A stretch of DNA of 64,000 bases. Source: CAKVON01 sp902475665. Lineage in GTDB: Bacteria > Actinomycetota > Coriobacteriia > Coriobacteriales > Atopobiaceae. Shown one piece after another: positions 1 through 8,631 of this stretch (positions within the stretch are counted from its first letter, which is position 1; every line of letters begins with the position of its first letter). The stretch spans positions 124,001 through 188,000 of the forward strand of contig JAWQCY010000005.1 of NCBI GenBank assembly GCA_036321795.1, written 5' to 3'. The position numbers and the translations under genes are program-made. Below the pieces are notes generated by a model, which worked only from the letters and a program-made list of their open reading frames with translations, was not told the origin of the DNA and did not search any database.

Positions 1-1
1 C

Positions 2-280
2 CTCAACCGCGCGCTTCCCGAGGACGTCGACGCGCTGGTGTACCGTGGCGGCGAGAAAGGTCCCGACTGGCCGATGCCGCCCGTCATCCCCTACATGGTC
101 AAGGCCGCGGGCCTCACCCTGGACGAGGCCTACAAGACCTTCAACATGGGTGTCGGCATGAGCGTCATCTGTGCGCCCGAGGACCGCGACGAGGTCGAGG
201 CCAAGCTTCGCGAGCAGGGCTTCGAGCCCTTCCTCATGGGCGAGTGCGTCGCCGGCCACGGCGAGGTCGCCTACAAGTAG
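2..280 (+). CDS. purM: PurM C-terminus (AIR synthetase), 5' truncated by window edge
   Basis: This is the C-terminal part of phosphoribosylformylglycinamidine cyclo-ligase, which makes aminoimidazole ribotide in purine synthesis. The reading frame is open from the window edge (reading LNRALPEDVDALVYRGGEKG) to TAG at 278-280, so about 92 residues are visible. The segment running through PPVIPYMVKAAG, the FNMGVGM stretch and the final GEVAY is typical of the end of PurM. The GTG at 38 is an internal Val codon and not a start. The next gene is purN, the usual pairing, 88 bp downstream. The catalytic N-terminal part lies outside the window. Confidence 0.9.
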   Translation, partial: LNRALPEDVDALVYRGGEKGPDWPMPPVIPYMVKAAGLTLDEAYKTFNMGVGMSVICAPEDRDEVEAKLREQGFEPFLMGECVAGHGEVAYK

Positions 281-368
281 CAACTGCTCGGGGTGTCAGG
301 GCAACATGCCGTGGCGCCCCGATTCGACACGCATGACATCGACGAACACCAAGGAAGCGAGAAGAACT

Positions 369-1073
369 GTGGACGCACCACTGCCTATCGGCGTGCTTCT
401 CTCCGGAAACGGCTCCAACCTCCAGGCGATCATCGAGGCGATCGACCGTGGTTGGGTCAACGCCGACATCAAGATCGTCATCAGCAGCAGGACCAAGGCA
501 TACGGCCTGACCCGCGCCGAGCGTGCGGGCCTTCCGACCTTCTCGATGACGCCGCAGATGTACAAGGACGACCCAATCGCCGCGGACGAGCTCATCGCGC
601 GGAAGCTGAGGGAGGCCGGTTGCGAGTACGTGATCATGGCCGGCTACATGCGCATGGTCCGCAAGCCGATCTTGGACGCCTTTCCCAACAGGGTCATCAA
701 CCTGCATCCCGCCCTGCTGCCGAGCTTTCCCGGCGCGCATGCGATCGAGGAGGCCTACGACGCCGGCGTCAAGGTCACGGGCGTCACGGTCCACTTTGCC
801 AACGAGGTGTACGACGACGGTTCGATCATCGCGCAGGTTCCCATCCCCGTTCAGCAGGACTGGGACCAGGACGACCTGGAGAACGCGATCCACAAGGTCG
901 AGCACAAGCTCTACCCCGAGGTCGTGAAGATGCTCTCCGAGGGACGTGTGACCGTCCGTCCCGACGGCAAGGTGGCCATCGACGGCAAACGCCCCGAGAT
1001 TGCCCCGGTCGCATCCGACGGCACCTGTTACGTCCGCCATGGCATCCGCGTGTCGAAGGGCTACGCCTGGTAG
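369..1073 (+). CDS. purN: Phosphoribosylglycinamide formyltransferase PurN
   Basis: GAR transformylase transfers the formyl group of 10-formyl-THF to glycinamide ribonucleotide in the third step of purine synthesis. The protein opens with the family motif VLLSGNGSNLQAI (SGxGSNLQ phosphate-binding loop). The catalytic region reads INLHPALLPSFPGAHA, with the N-x-H-P active-site histidine, followed by GVTVHFANEVYDDGSIIAQ, whose Asp is the catalytic acid of the family. I chose GTG at 369 because an AAGGAAG box lies about 12 bases upstream and the homologous region starts at once; ATG at 333 is an in-frame alternative. At 234 residues it is slightly longer than the usual 190-210. It follows purM, so a pur operon is likely, and a strong hairpin ends the unit at 1094-1123. 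Confidence 0.93.
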   Translation: MDAPLPIGVLLSGNGSNLQAIIEAIDRGWVNADIKIVISSRTKAYGLTRAERAGLPTFSMTPQMYKDDPIAADELIARKLREAGCEYVIMAGYMRMVRKPILDAFPNRVINLHPALLPSFPGAHAIEEAYDAGVKVTGVTVHFANEVYDDGSIIAQVPIPVQQDWDQDDLENAIHKVEHKLYPEVVKMLSEGRVTVRPDGKVAIDGKRPEIAPVASDGTCYVRHGIRVSKGYAW

Positions 1074-1093
1074 CATCGAAGGTCTTCTCACCT

Positions 1094-1123
1094 GGTAGAT
1101 GCCCTATAATTAGGGCATCTACC
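1094..1123 (+). terminator. Perfect 13-bp hairpin terminator after purN, with an embedded TATAAT
   Basis: The arms GGTAGATGCCCTA and TAGGGCATCTACC are perfectly complementary around a TAAT loop, and the stem is followed by TTTGCTTTTTAT. This is a strong intrinsic terminator for purN. A perfect -10-like TATAAT (1105-1110) lies across the apex, about 40 bases before the crr start codon, so the same sequence could act as promoter or operator for crr. Confidence 0.8.
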
Positions 1124-1150
1124 TTTGCTTTTTATCGATCGGAGAAGGAC

Positions 1151-1645
1151 ATGGGATTGTTTGACCGCTTCAAGAAGACCACAGCGCCCGCTGAAGACAA
1201 GACCCCTGTGGCCGCTCCCGTCGCGGGTGAGCTGGTCCAGCTCTCCGAGACCACCGAGCCGGTCTTCTCCAGCGAGATGATGGGCAAGGGCGTTGCCATC
1301 AACCCGACCGTCTCCGTCGTCTCCGCCCCGGTTGCGGGCACCGTCTCGGCTGTCATGCCCCATGCCATCGGCCTCATGACCGACTCGGGGATCGAGGTCC
1401 TGATTCACGTCGGCATCGACACCGTCGAGATGAAGGGCGAGGGCTTCGAGCCCAAGGTCTCCCAGGGCGACTTCGTCAAGGCGGGCGACGAGGTCCTGGC
1501 CTTCTCTCGCGAGAAGATTGCCGAGGCCGGCCATGCCGACACCGTCTTCGTCATCGTCACCAACACAGCCGATTGCGAGTCGGTTGACCCTGTGACCAAC
1601 CGCACCGTCGCCGTTGGTGATACAGTGGTAACCGTAACGAAGTAG
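1151..1645 (+). CDS. crr: PTS glucose-type IIA component (Crr-like)
   Basis: EIIA of the glucose/N-acetylglucosamine PTS family relays phosphate from HPr to the IIB domain. The 164-residue protein starts MGLFDRFKK, like Crr. It has the two active-site histidines: one in PHAIGL (about residue 75) and the phosphorylated one in LIHVGIDTVEMKGEGF (about residue 90). The start ATG at 1151 has GGAGAAGG 2-9 bases upstream. It is a stand-alone IIA, and the convergent IIBC gene at 1877-3376 lacks its own IIA domain, so the two probably form one permease. Sugar specificity cannot be read from the sequence. Confidence 0.9.
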   Translation: MGLFDRFKKTTAPAEDKTPVAAPVAGELVQLSETTEPVFSSEMMGKGVAINPTVSVVSAPVAGTVSAVMPHAIGLMTDSGIEVLIHVGIDTVEMKGEGFEPKVSQGDFVKAGDEVLAFSREKIAEAGHADTVFVIVTNTADCESVDPVTNRTVAVGDTVVTVTK

Positions 1646-1698
1646 GACCAAGTAGCCTCGCACATAATTGCAGCAGCGCGCAAGCGAGGTGAATCCAA

Positions 1699-1731
1699 GA
1701 GGGCCCGTCGACCGGTGGTCGGCGGGCCCTC
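1699..1731 (+). terminator. Terminator hairpin after crr
   Basis: GAGGGCCCG (1699-1707) pairs with CGGGCCCTC (1723-1731). The tail CGTTCGT is only weakly T-rich. It lies 54 bases after the crr stop. Confidence 0.6.
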
Positions 1732-1805
1732 GTTCGTATGCGGGCTCCGTGCGAGTCCGTCTTGCCGGCTGCGGCACTTCTCGCCTGCCGTCCCCAGACA
1801 AGAAA

Positions 1806-1837
1806 AAGGCCGTCCCCAGCGGAGTGGGGACGGCCTT
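1806..1837 (-). terminator. Terminator of the PTS IIBC gene
   Basis: The 12-bp arms AAGGCCGTCCCC and GGGGACGGCCTT surround an 8-base loop. On the minus strand the stem is followed by TTTTTCTTG, an intrinsic terminator for the minus-strand IIBC gene that ends 40 bases away. Confidence 0.8.
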
Positions 1838-1876
1838 GGTGCCAATTAGGTCAGGCGACCTTGGTGTGGGTCGACC

Positions 1877-3376
1877 TTAGACGAGCTTCTGGAGCTCGTC
1901 GCAGACGGCCTGGACCTGGGTGCCGATGATGACCTGAGCGAACTCCTTGGAGGGAATCATGACGCCCACGGCACCGGCCTTCTTGCAGGCGGCCTCGTCG
2001 ACCTTGGAGGAGTCGACGACCTCGAAGCGCAGGCGCGTGGCGCAGAAGTCGACGTTCTTGACGTTGTCCTTGCCGCCCACGGCAGCCAGGACGCCGGCGG
2101 CGATGGCGGCGAACTTGTCGTTGCCGGCGGCGACGGGAGCGCTCTCGGTGACCTCGTCCTCGTCCTCGCGGCCGGGGGTCTTGAGGTCGAACTTCGTGAT
2201 GGCGAAGTAGAAGACCAGGTAGAAGACCACGAAGGCGGCGATGCCCAGCGGGATGATCAGCCAGGTGTTGGCATGGGCGGGCAGGCTAGCCGAGAAGAGC
2301 AGGTCGGTGGCGCCGGCGGAGAAGCAGAAGCCGGCACGGAAGTTCAGGTAGTACACAACGATGGTGAAGATGCCGTACAGGGCGGCGTACACGACGTAGA
2401 GGGGGAAGCACAGGAACATGAAGCCGAACTCGAACGGCTCGGTGACGCCACAGACGAAGGCGCAGATGGCCGCGGAGAGAACCAGGCCGATGGCGGCCTT
2501 CTTGTTCTTGGCGGTCTTGACCATGGCAAGGGCAGCACCGGGGATGCCGAACATCATGCAGGGGAAGAAGCCGGACATGTACATGCCGACGCTCCAGTTG
2601 GCACCGTTCATACCCTGGACGTCGCCAGCCCAGAAGTGGGTGAGGTCGCCGAGGCCGATGGTGTCGAACCAGAAGACGTTGTTGAGGGCGTGGTGCAGGC
2701 CGGTCGGGATGAGCAGGCGGTTGAGGAAGGCGTAGATGCCAGCGCCGATGCCTCCCATGCCGGCGATGCCGTTGCCGAGTCCGACGAGGCCGTCAAAGAT
2801 GATGGGCCAGACGAAGAGAAGGACGACGGAGACCAGGATGGAGACGAGCGCGGTCATGATGGCGACGCAGCGCTTGCCGGAGAAGAAGGCCAGCCAATCC
2901 GGGAGACGGGTATCCTTGAACTTGTTGTACATCGTGCCACCGATGACGGCGGATAGAATGCCGATGAAGCAGTTGCCCGCGATCTTGGAGAAGGCGACGC
3001 CCTCGGCGGTGGTGAGCCAGGCAGCCTGGGCGTCGGCGTCCATGCCACGGATGGTGCCGACGACGGTGGGGTCGAGCAGCTGCTGGATCATCAGGAAGGC
3101 AACGAGGCCGGCGAGGCCGGCGGTGCCATCGTGATCGTCGGCCAGGCCAACCGCGGCGCCGATGGCGAACAGCCAAGCCATCTTATCGATAAGGGCGCCG
3201 CCTGCCTTGACGAGCAGGAAGCCAACGGTGTAGGCCGCACCGGCGGCCTCGGCGCCGGGAACGCCCATGGTAGCGGGAGCAAGCAGATAGCCAACGCCCA
3301 TGAGGATGCCCGCGACGGGGAGCGCCGCGACGGGAAGCATCAGCGCCTTGCCGAGCTTCTGGAGCCACTTCATCAT
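1877..3376 (-). CDS. PTS glucose/GlcNAc-family IIBC component
   Basis: A membrane permease of the glucose/maltose/N-acetylglucosamine PTS family, 499 residues. The EIIC domain comes first: it starts MMKWLQKLGKALMLPVAALP, has about ten hydrophobic segments, and carries the signature GVTEPFEFGFMF. A linker follows from about residue 415. The C-terminal EIIB domain has the phospho-cysteine motif VDFCATRLRF. ATG at 3376 is chosen because GGAGGGG lies seven bases upstream; the longer frame upstream has no family homology. There is no IIA domain; the convergent crr gene probably supplies it. ptsG versus nagE cannot be decided by eye. The upstream region is long, AT-rich and holds two inverted repeats, so regulated transcription is likely. 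Confidence 0.88.
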   Translation of the reverse strand: MMKWLQKLGKALMLPVAALPVAGILMGVGYLLAPATMGVPGAEAAGAAYTVGFLLVKAGGALIDKMAWLFAIGAAVGLADDHDGTAGLAGLVAFLMIQQLLDPTVVGTIRGMDADAQAAWLTTAEGVAFSKIAGNCFIGILSAVIGGTMYNKFKDTRLPDWLAFFSGKRCVAIMTALVSILVSVVLLFVWPIIFDGLVGLGNGIAGMGGIGAGIYAFLNRLLIPTGLHHALNNVFWFDTIGLGDLTHFWAGDVQGMNGANWSVGMYMSGFFPCMMFGIPGAALAMVKTAKNKKAAIGLVLSAAICAFVCGVTEPFEFGFMFLCFPLYVVYAALYGIFTIVVYYLNFRAGFCFSAGATDLLFSASLPAHANTWLIIPLGIAAFVVFYLVFYFAITKFDLKTPGREDEDEVTESAPVAAGNDKFAAIAAGVLAAVGGKDNVKNVDFCATRLRFEVVDSSKVDEAACKKAGAVGVMIPSKEFAQVIIGTQVQAVCDELQKLV

Positions 3377-3901
3377 GTGGAATCCCCTCCAACCTTTCTG
3401 TGTTTGGAACCTCTCTATAGTCGGTTTGCGCCAACCTCGAAACTCGCCCCTCCGCGAGCAATGGAACGAAGTGGCACAAATTGGCAACCGAATGACATTT
3501 CAGGTTGCGGATGTGACATTATCACAGGTCCTTCAAATACTGGTTAGATTTTCCGTACGGTAGCGAAAATGGCGCTAAACGGTGTGTACGTACTCACAAA
3601 ATCGAAATACAAGCTTTGAAGGTGGCCCATTTTACCTGCGACATGTCTGAAATGTCGTCTGACAGGTGTTGTTAGAATGGGTCAAAATTGCGCTATTTAT
3701 GCATTGCTGCACTTTTAAGCAGAGCGCTCAGGTTGCCTAAATTGAGCATGGCCATTACCATTCGCGGACTTCTCGATAGGATGATCCCGAAATACTGCTA
3801 GACACCGCTGGCAAAGGTATGGGCCAGGTCGCATGAGACTTGGCCCATGGGTGGCGGGGATATGGGTTGCACGCCCCAGAAGGACGTGTGGTCGCGGGCC
3901 C
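3377..3901 (-). promoter_or_regulatory. AT-rich upstream region of the PTS IIBC gene
   Basis: About 440 bases of clearly lower GC than the flanks contain no supported gene. Two inverted repeats are visible: TGTGA-N5-TCACA at 3512-3526, and CGACAT-N7-ATGTCG at 3639-3657. They are candidate operators for a catabolite or sugar regulator of the minus-strand IIBC gene; no regulator can be assigned. A variant of the genome word, GACTTCTCG, lies near 3764, and the RlmD-like gene's terminator lies at 3819-3848. Confidence 0.35.
3819..3848 (-). terminator. Terminator-like hairpin after the RlmD-like gene
   Basis: ATGGGCCAGGTC (3819-3830) pairs, with one wobble, with GACTTGGCCCAT (3837-3848) around a six-base loop. 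On the minus strand it lies 53 bases past the stop codon and is followed by ACCTTTGCC, so the T-tract is weak. Confidence 0.5.
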
Positions 3902-5068
3902 CTACGAACGGCTGAAGACCGCGACGGTCTCCGCGTGGCTCGTGTGCGGGAACATGTCCACCATCGCAAGCGACTCCATGCGATAGCCGCAGGAGGCGAG
4001 CTCCTCGGTGTCGCGCCGCTGCGTCGTGGGGTTGCACGAGATGTAGACGATGCGCTCGGCACCCATGCCGGCAGCCCCCGCGATGAAGCGCGGGGTGGAG
4101 CCTGCGCGTGGCGGGTCCATCACGATGACGTCGAAGCGGTCGCGCGCATCACGCATCCATGCGGTGGCGTCGGCGCAGACGAAGCGGCATCTCTCGTCAA
4201 GCCTGTTGATGCGGGCGTTGCGGCGTGCGCACGCGACGGCGCCCTCGACCTGCTCGACGCCGACGACCTCGAGGCCTTCCACCTGGCGGGCGGCGCACAT
4301 GCCGATGGTGCCGATGCCGCAGTAGGCGTCCAGCACGCGCATGCCGGGCTCGAGTGAGGCACCCTCGATGGCGAGCGAGTAGAGCCGCTCGGTCTGCTGG
4401 GGGTTGGTCTGGTAGAAGGACGTGGGGCCGATCTCGAAGGTGCAGCCCAGCAGGCGGTCGCGCATGACGCCGCGGCCTGCCAGCGCATGGGTCTCGTGGC
4501 CCAGGATCGCGTTGGTGCGGCGCTGGTTGACGTTCTGCGCGATGGCGGTGACCTGCGGGGCGCGCTTGCGGATCTCGCGGACGAAGGCGTCGGCCCGGGC
4601 GATGCGCTGGCCGTTGGTCACGACGGTCAGCAGGGCCTCGTCGGTCTGCCAACCCATGCGTACCACGGCATGGCGCAGAAGGCCACGACCGCGGTCCTCG
4701 TCGTAGGCGGGGATGCGCAGCGTGCGGGCGGCGTCGGCCACGGCGAGAAGTGCCTTGCGGGCACCGGGGGCCTCCACCAGGCACTTGTTGCACGGGACGA
4801 TGCGGTGCGTGCCGCGCGCGTAGAAGCCGCTGCGCAGCGTGCCCTTGCCGCCGGGCGCGAAGGGGGTCGCCGCCTTGTGGCGGTAGCGCACGGGGTCGGG
4901 CATGCCCACCGGGTCCAGGAGCTCGGCGCCGTCGCGCTCGAGCACGTCGGCGAACAGCTCGGCCACGGCGCGCTGCTTGCGCTCGAGCTGGATGGGGTAG
5001 GGAACGGCGAGCCACTCGCAACCGCCGCAAGCCTTGGCGATCGGGCAAGTATACGTCTTGTATCCCAT
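3902..5068 (-). CDS. RlmD/RumA-type 23S rRNA (uracil-5-)-methyltransferase
   Basis: A SAM-dependent RNA m5U methyltransferase of the TrmA/RlmC/RlmD family, 388 residues. The [4Fe-4S] ligands are visible as CPIAKACGGC near the N-terminus and in PCNKC. The SAM site is VLDAYCGIGTIGM. DPPRAG and the catalytic-cysteine motif YISCNPTT follow. I chose ATG at 5068 (MGYKTYTCPIAK) because it leads straight into the cluster motif; the 47 upstream codons have no family similarity. Most Gram-positive members modify U747 and/or U1939 of 23S rRNA (RlmCD). The exact target cannot be read here. It is divergent from the dehydrogenase at 5208. Confidence 0.87.
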   Translation of the reverse strand: MGYKTYTCPIAKACGGCEWLAVPYPIQLERKQRAVAELFADVLERDGAELLDPVGMPDPVRYRHKAATPFAPGGKGTLRSGFYARGTHRIVPCNKCLVEAPGARKALLAVADAARTLRIPAYDEDRGRGLLRHAVVRMGWQTDEALLTVVTNGQRIARADAFVREIRKRAPQVTAIAQNVNQRRTNAILGHETHALAGRGVMRDRLLGCTFEIGPTSFYQTNPQQTERLYSLAIEGASLEPGMRVLDAYCGIGTIGMCAARQVEGLEVVGVEQVEGAVACARRNARINRLDERCRFVCADATAWMRDARDRFDVIVMDPPRAGSTPRFIAGAAGMGAERIVYISCNPTTQRRDTEELASCGYRMESLAMVDMFPHTSHAETVAVFSRS

Positions 5069-5207
5069 GGGTCTCCGGTCTGATTGGCGTGCCTGTCGTG
5101 GTGCTACGGTCGAGAAGAACGGGTCGTGGCGCGACACACCCGCGCGCATGCGCGCGGACGGGGCCGAGCCCAACGTCCTTCTCGGTAGACAAACGAAAGG
5201 ATACGTC

Positions 5208-6182
5208 ATGCCCTACATCCGTAAGGTCGGCATCGTCGGCCAGGGTCATGTTGGCGCGCATGTCGCCAACAGCCTGCTTTTGCAGGGGCTTGCCGACGAG
5301 CTGTATCTGTGCGACGTCAACGCGCAGAAGCTCACGAGCGAGGCTCAGGACCTGCGTGACTCGCTGTCGTTCTGCCCGCGCAACTGCAAGATCGTCGAGG
5401 TCGGCGACGAGTACGAGGCCCTGGCGGGCTGCGACGTCATCGTCAACGCGGCGGGCGACGTGTCGGCCTCGGCCAACGACCGTGACGGCGAGCTGTTTGT
5501 GACGACCGACATCGCGCGCACGTTTATCAGCCGCGTCGCCGACGCGGGCTTCTCGGGCGTGTGGGTCTCGATCGCCAACCCCTGCGACGTCGTCTGCACC
5601 GAGATCTGGCGTCTGTCGGGCTGCGACCCGAGGCATGTCGTCGGCTCGGGCACCGCACTGGACTCGGCGCGCCTGCGCAACGCCATCTCCGCCGAGACGG
5701 GCATCGACCAGCACTCGATCAACGCATATATGCTGGGCGAGCACGGATTCTCGCAGTTCGCGGCCATGTCGTGCGCGAGCTTTGGCTGCAAGACGCTCGC
5801 CGACCTAGCGAGCGAGGACCCCGATGCCTTCGGCTTTGACCAGCCTGCCGTCGAGGAGCGCGCCCGCCGTGGCGGCTACGTGACCTATGCGGGCAAGGGC
5901 TGCACCGAGTATGCGGTCGCCAACGCCGCGGTGCGCCTGGTGCAGGCGGTGCTGGGCAACGAGCACTACGTCACCTGCTGCTCGACACTGCTTGCGGGCG
6001 AGCATGGCGAGAGGGGCGTCTTTGCCTCGATCCCGTGCGTCGTCGGGGCGACGGGTGTCGAGAAGACCTTCGAGCTGCCCTTGGACGAGCGCGAGCGTGC
6101 GGCGTTCCATGCCAGCTGCGAGCACATCCGCGGCAACATCGCCAAGCTCGGCGACTGGTGGGAGGCCGAAAGCCGCGCATAA
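5208..6182 (+). CDS. L-lactate / L-2-hydroxyacid dehydrogenase (LDH/MDH superfamily)
   Basis: An NAD-dependent 2-hydroxyacid dehydrogenase of 324 residues. The Rossmann motif GIVGQGHVGAHVAN is at residues 8-21, followed by the Asp of LYLCDVN that binds the adenine ribose. Later come SIANPCDVV, GSGTALDSARLR (substrate Arg) and the catalytic His in LGEHGFSQF. ATG at 5208 has GAAAGGA seven bases upstream. It could be L-lactate dehydrogenase or L-2-hydroxyisocaproate dehydrogenase; the substrate loop around VSASANDRDGE is unlike classic LDHs, so specificity is open. The lactate permease at 25.6 kb is compatible with lactate metabolism. A variant of the repeated word (TCCTTCTCGGTA) sits about 30 bases before the start. 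Confidence 0.8.
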   Translation: MPYIRKVGIVGQGHVGAHVANSLLLQGLADELYLCDVNAQKLTSEAQDLRDSLSFCPRNCKIVEVGDEYEALAGCDVIVNAAGDVSASANDRDGELFVTTDIARTFISRVADAGFSGVWVSIANPCDVVCTEIWRLSGCDPRHVVGSGTALDSARLRNAISAETGIDQHSINAYMLGEHGFSQFAAMSCASFGCKTLADLASEDPDAFGFDQPAVEERARRGGYVTYAGKGCTEYAVANAAVRLVQAVLGNEHYVTCCSTLLAGEHGERGVFASIPCVVGATGVEKTFELPLDERERAAFHASCEHIRGNIAKLGDWWEAESRA

Positions 6183-6486
6183 CGCGGGCACGTGAGGTGG
6201 GAACCTTGCGCGAAAGCGTTTTATATATCGCATAATAATTTGAAATTATGCAGATATCTAAAAGCCTGGCAGTTGTGAGCTGCCAGGCTTATTTCATAGT
6301 AGGGGGGGTTCAACTAAAAGATGAAACGGGTTGGAAATATGCCCTATATCGCATATTTTCTGCAGTTTGACCACAACTGATAATAAGCTGGAAGAGAGGG
6401 TGCCTGCCATCCCCGCTTCCAACCGAAGACTCGGTACGACATGCGCAGGCATCCAACGGTATCCGTTACGACGATAGGAGCCTGTC
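6183..6486 (+). promoter_or_regulatory. AT-rich intergenic region before the first surface protein
   Basis: No gene is supported here. It holds the dehydrogenase terminator (6262-6290), a G7 run at 6302-6308, and two exact copies of TATATCGCATA (6224-6234 and 6345-6355). The second copy is part of an 18-bp imperfect palindrome at 6338-6355 (TATG-N10-CATA) that is also found upstream of the other TPQTG surface gene. AGGAG at 6477-6481 is the likely ribosome binding site for the gene at 6487. Confidence 0.45.
6262..6290 (+). terminator. Terminator of the dehydrogenase gene
   Basis: The 11-bp perfect arms AAGCCTGGCAG and CTGCCAGGCTT enclose a seven-base loop, followed by ATTTCAT. It is 80 bases past the stop codon. 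Confidence 0.75.
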
Positions 6487-8631
6487 ATGAGAAAGATCCA
6501 CTCCAACGTCGCCATGGCGGTCGTGGCCGCAGGGTTGGTGGCATCCCTGGGTGCCCTTGCGCCCACCGTCGCCCTGGCGGATGACGTCCAGCCGATCGAC
6601 GCCGCGGTCGTCGAGAGCAACGAGCCCGACCCCGTCAGCGTCGTCGACCCGCCTGCTGTCACGGCCGTCGCGCCCGCCGTTGCCGATGCGCCGGCCGCTC
6701 CCGTGGACGAGCCTGCCGCCCTTGCCGACGACCCCGCCGACCCTGTCGCAGTCGCGTCGTTCGACGATGGCGAGGCGCTGTCGCTGGACGCCAGCGAGGC
6801 GGAGGTCCCTGCGGTTGCGGCCACGCCCGTGGCGACGACGCCCGCGCCGAAGCCCTCGGCGCAGCCCCGTCGCGCCCCTGCCGTCGAGCCCGTCGCAAAG
6901 ATCGGCAAGGCGACCTATGGCAGCCTCGACGACGCGCTTGCCGCCGCGAAGGATGGCGACACGATCGAACTTCTCGGCAAGGCGAGTACCGAGAAGGGCT
7001 TTGGCATCTATGGTGCCAACGTCACGGTCAAGGGCAACGGCCACACCATCACGGCGCACGACCACGGCATCTACATCGCCAAGAATGGCGAGAAGACCTC
7101 CAGCCTCACCTTCGACAACGTGAAGCTCGACCTGGCGCCTGCCCTCGGCACGCCCACCGTCGCAGGCGATGGGTATTCCTGGGCGGCATGCGTCGTCAAC
7201 TACGACTGCGCGCTCACGTTCAACAACTCGACGGTGACCATCGCCGCCGCCGGCAACGTCAACCAGGGCATCTACTACCACGCTCGCTCCAAGGTGAACC
7301 TGAATGGGACGAAGATGACGGTTACCGGCTTCGGCGTCAATGGCATCTGCTCCGACGTCGAGCCCGGCGGCACCGCGGCATATTCGACCGAGCTCAACGT
7401 CCTTGGCGGCTCCGACCTCAGCGTTACGGGCAACAGGGCCGGCATCACCGCCGGTGTCCAGATCACGGTCGATGGCTCCAAGCTTACCAACTCCAACAAC
7501 CGTGGCAACGGCTCCAACGGCGCCGACTACATCGGCCGTAACGGCGCCACCCTCGTCGTCAGTTCCAACGGCGCACACGGCATGTCCGCCCGCAACATCA
7601 GCCTGACCGGCGGCTCGAAGGCCACCTGCAACTCCAACGGCTACTCTGGCGTCTACTTCTACGGAAACATGGACATCGACGGCACGTCCTCGATGACGGT
7701 CGACCACAACGCCTCCAAGGGCGGCGGCGGACTGCGCGCCATGAGGAGCGGAACGACCGCCCACGTGGCCTCCGGCGCGGTGGTCGAGATCTGTGACAAC
7801 GGTCGCAACGGCCTCGAGAACTACGGTACATTCACCTTTGACGAGGGTGCCAAGCTAACCATCATGCGCAACCATGAGACTGGTCGCGGCGGGGGCATCT
7901 TCAACGGCGCAAGCGGCAATCTCACGCTTCCGTCCGACGCGGCGATTTACAACAACCACGCCGACAAGACCGGCGACGACATCTTTAGCCTCGGCGCGCT
8001 GATTCTTGGCGCGACCGGTGACGACTGGAAGCTCGACGACCAGCTCGGCAACTGCTCCCACCCGATCGACGCCTGGTATGACGACTCCGTCGACGCCCGC
8101 TGGGCGGCCCATGGTGCCGAGAAGCACGTTGTGCCCATCGACGGCGGTAAGTTTGAGGGCGAGCTCGCCCTCAAGGCGGCCCACGGCCTGGTCCGGGTCG
8201 ACTACGCCTACGTCGGCGACGCCCCCGAGGGCGCGGCTCTTCCCGATCCCGACCTCGACCTCGAGCACGGAGCCGCCTATGACGCCGCCGCGCAGGAGGG
8301 CGTCGAGGGCTGGACGTTCGACGGCTGGTACGTCGACGAGGACTGCACCGTCAAGTGGGTCGACGGTGACGAGCTTCCTGGCAACATGACGCTGTTCGGC
8401 AAGTGGACCAAGGACCCCGAGCCCGAGAAGCCCGAGCCGACCACTCCCGACAAGCCCGCTCCTGCGTCGCCCGACAGGCCTGCGTCGCCCGTGAAGGTGA
8501 CCCCGGCAGCGACGACCACGACCACGCCCCAGACGGGAGATGCCACCCCGTCGACCCTGCCCCTCGCCCTCGCGGGCACCTCGCTTCTTGCCCTTGGCCT
8601 TGGGGCGCTGCTGCGTCGTCGTCACAACTAA
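6487..8631 (+). CDS. TPQTG-anchored surface protein with beta-helix-like and InlB-type repeat regions
   Basis: A 714-residue secreted protein. The signal peptide is MRKIHSNVAMAVVAAGLVAS, ending near APTVALADD. A 100-residue Ala/Pro/Asp-rich region follows. The middle (about 140-550) is Gly/Asn/Ser-rich with regularly spaced hydrophobic strands (for example NVTVKGNGHTITAHDHG), as in right-handed beta-helix adhesins. Next is a short InlB B-repeat-like stretch, GWTFDGWYVDEDCTVKW, and a Pro-rich wall-spanning segment. The end is a sortase signal: TPQTGD, a hydrophobic helix, and RRRH. TPQTG replaces canonical LPXTG, and the second surface protein in this window has the same motif, so the local sortase probably accepts T at position 1. 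Function is inferred as adhesion or envelope interaction; no ligand can be named. Confidence 0.8.
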   Translation: MRKIHSNVAMAVVAAGLVASLGALAPTVALADDVQPIDAAVVESNEPDPVSVVDPPAVTAVAPAVADAPAAPVDEPAALADDPADPVAVASFDDGEALSLDASEAEVPAVAATPVATTPAPKPSAQPRRAPAVEPVAKIGKATYGSLDDALAAAKDGDTIELLGKASTEKGFGIYGANVTVKGNGHTITAHDHGIYIAKNGEKTSSLTFDNVKLDLAPALGTPTVAGDGYSWAACVVNYDCALTFNNSTVTIAAAGNVNQGIYYHARSKVNLNGTKMTVTGFGVNGICSDVEPGGTAAYSTELNVLGGSDLSVTGNRAGITAGVQITVDGSKLTNSNNRGNGSNGADYIGRNGATLVVSSNGAHGMSARNISLTGGSKATCNSNGYSGVYFYGNMDIDGTSSMTVDHNASKGGGGLRAMRSGTTAHVASGAVVEICDNGRNGLENYGTFTFDEGAKLTIMRNHETGRGGGIFNGASGNLTLPSDAAIYNNHADKTGDDIFSLGALILGATGDDWKLDDQLGNCSHPIDAWYDDSVDARWAAHGAEKHVVPIDGGKFEGELALKAAHGLVRVDYAYVGDAPEGAALPDPDLDLEHGAAYDAAAQEGVEGWTFDGWYVDEDCTVKWVDGDELPGNMTLFGKWTKDPEPEKPEPTTPDKPAPASPDRPASPVKVTPAATTTTTPQTGDATPSTLPLALAGTSLLALGLGALLRRRHN

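Noticed and set aside
234..1091. Long open frames opposite or overlapping real genes
   Set aside because: In this high-GC DNA the many long antisense or shifted frames have no family motifs, no ribosome binding sites and composition mirrored from the true genes.
3512..3526. CRP/Vfr site
   Set aside because: The spacer is five, not six, and no CRP can be identified in the window, so it is listed only as an inverted repeat.
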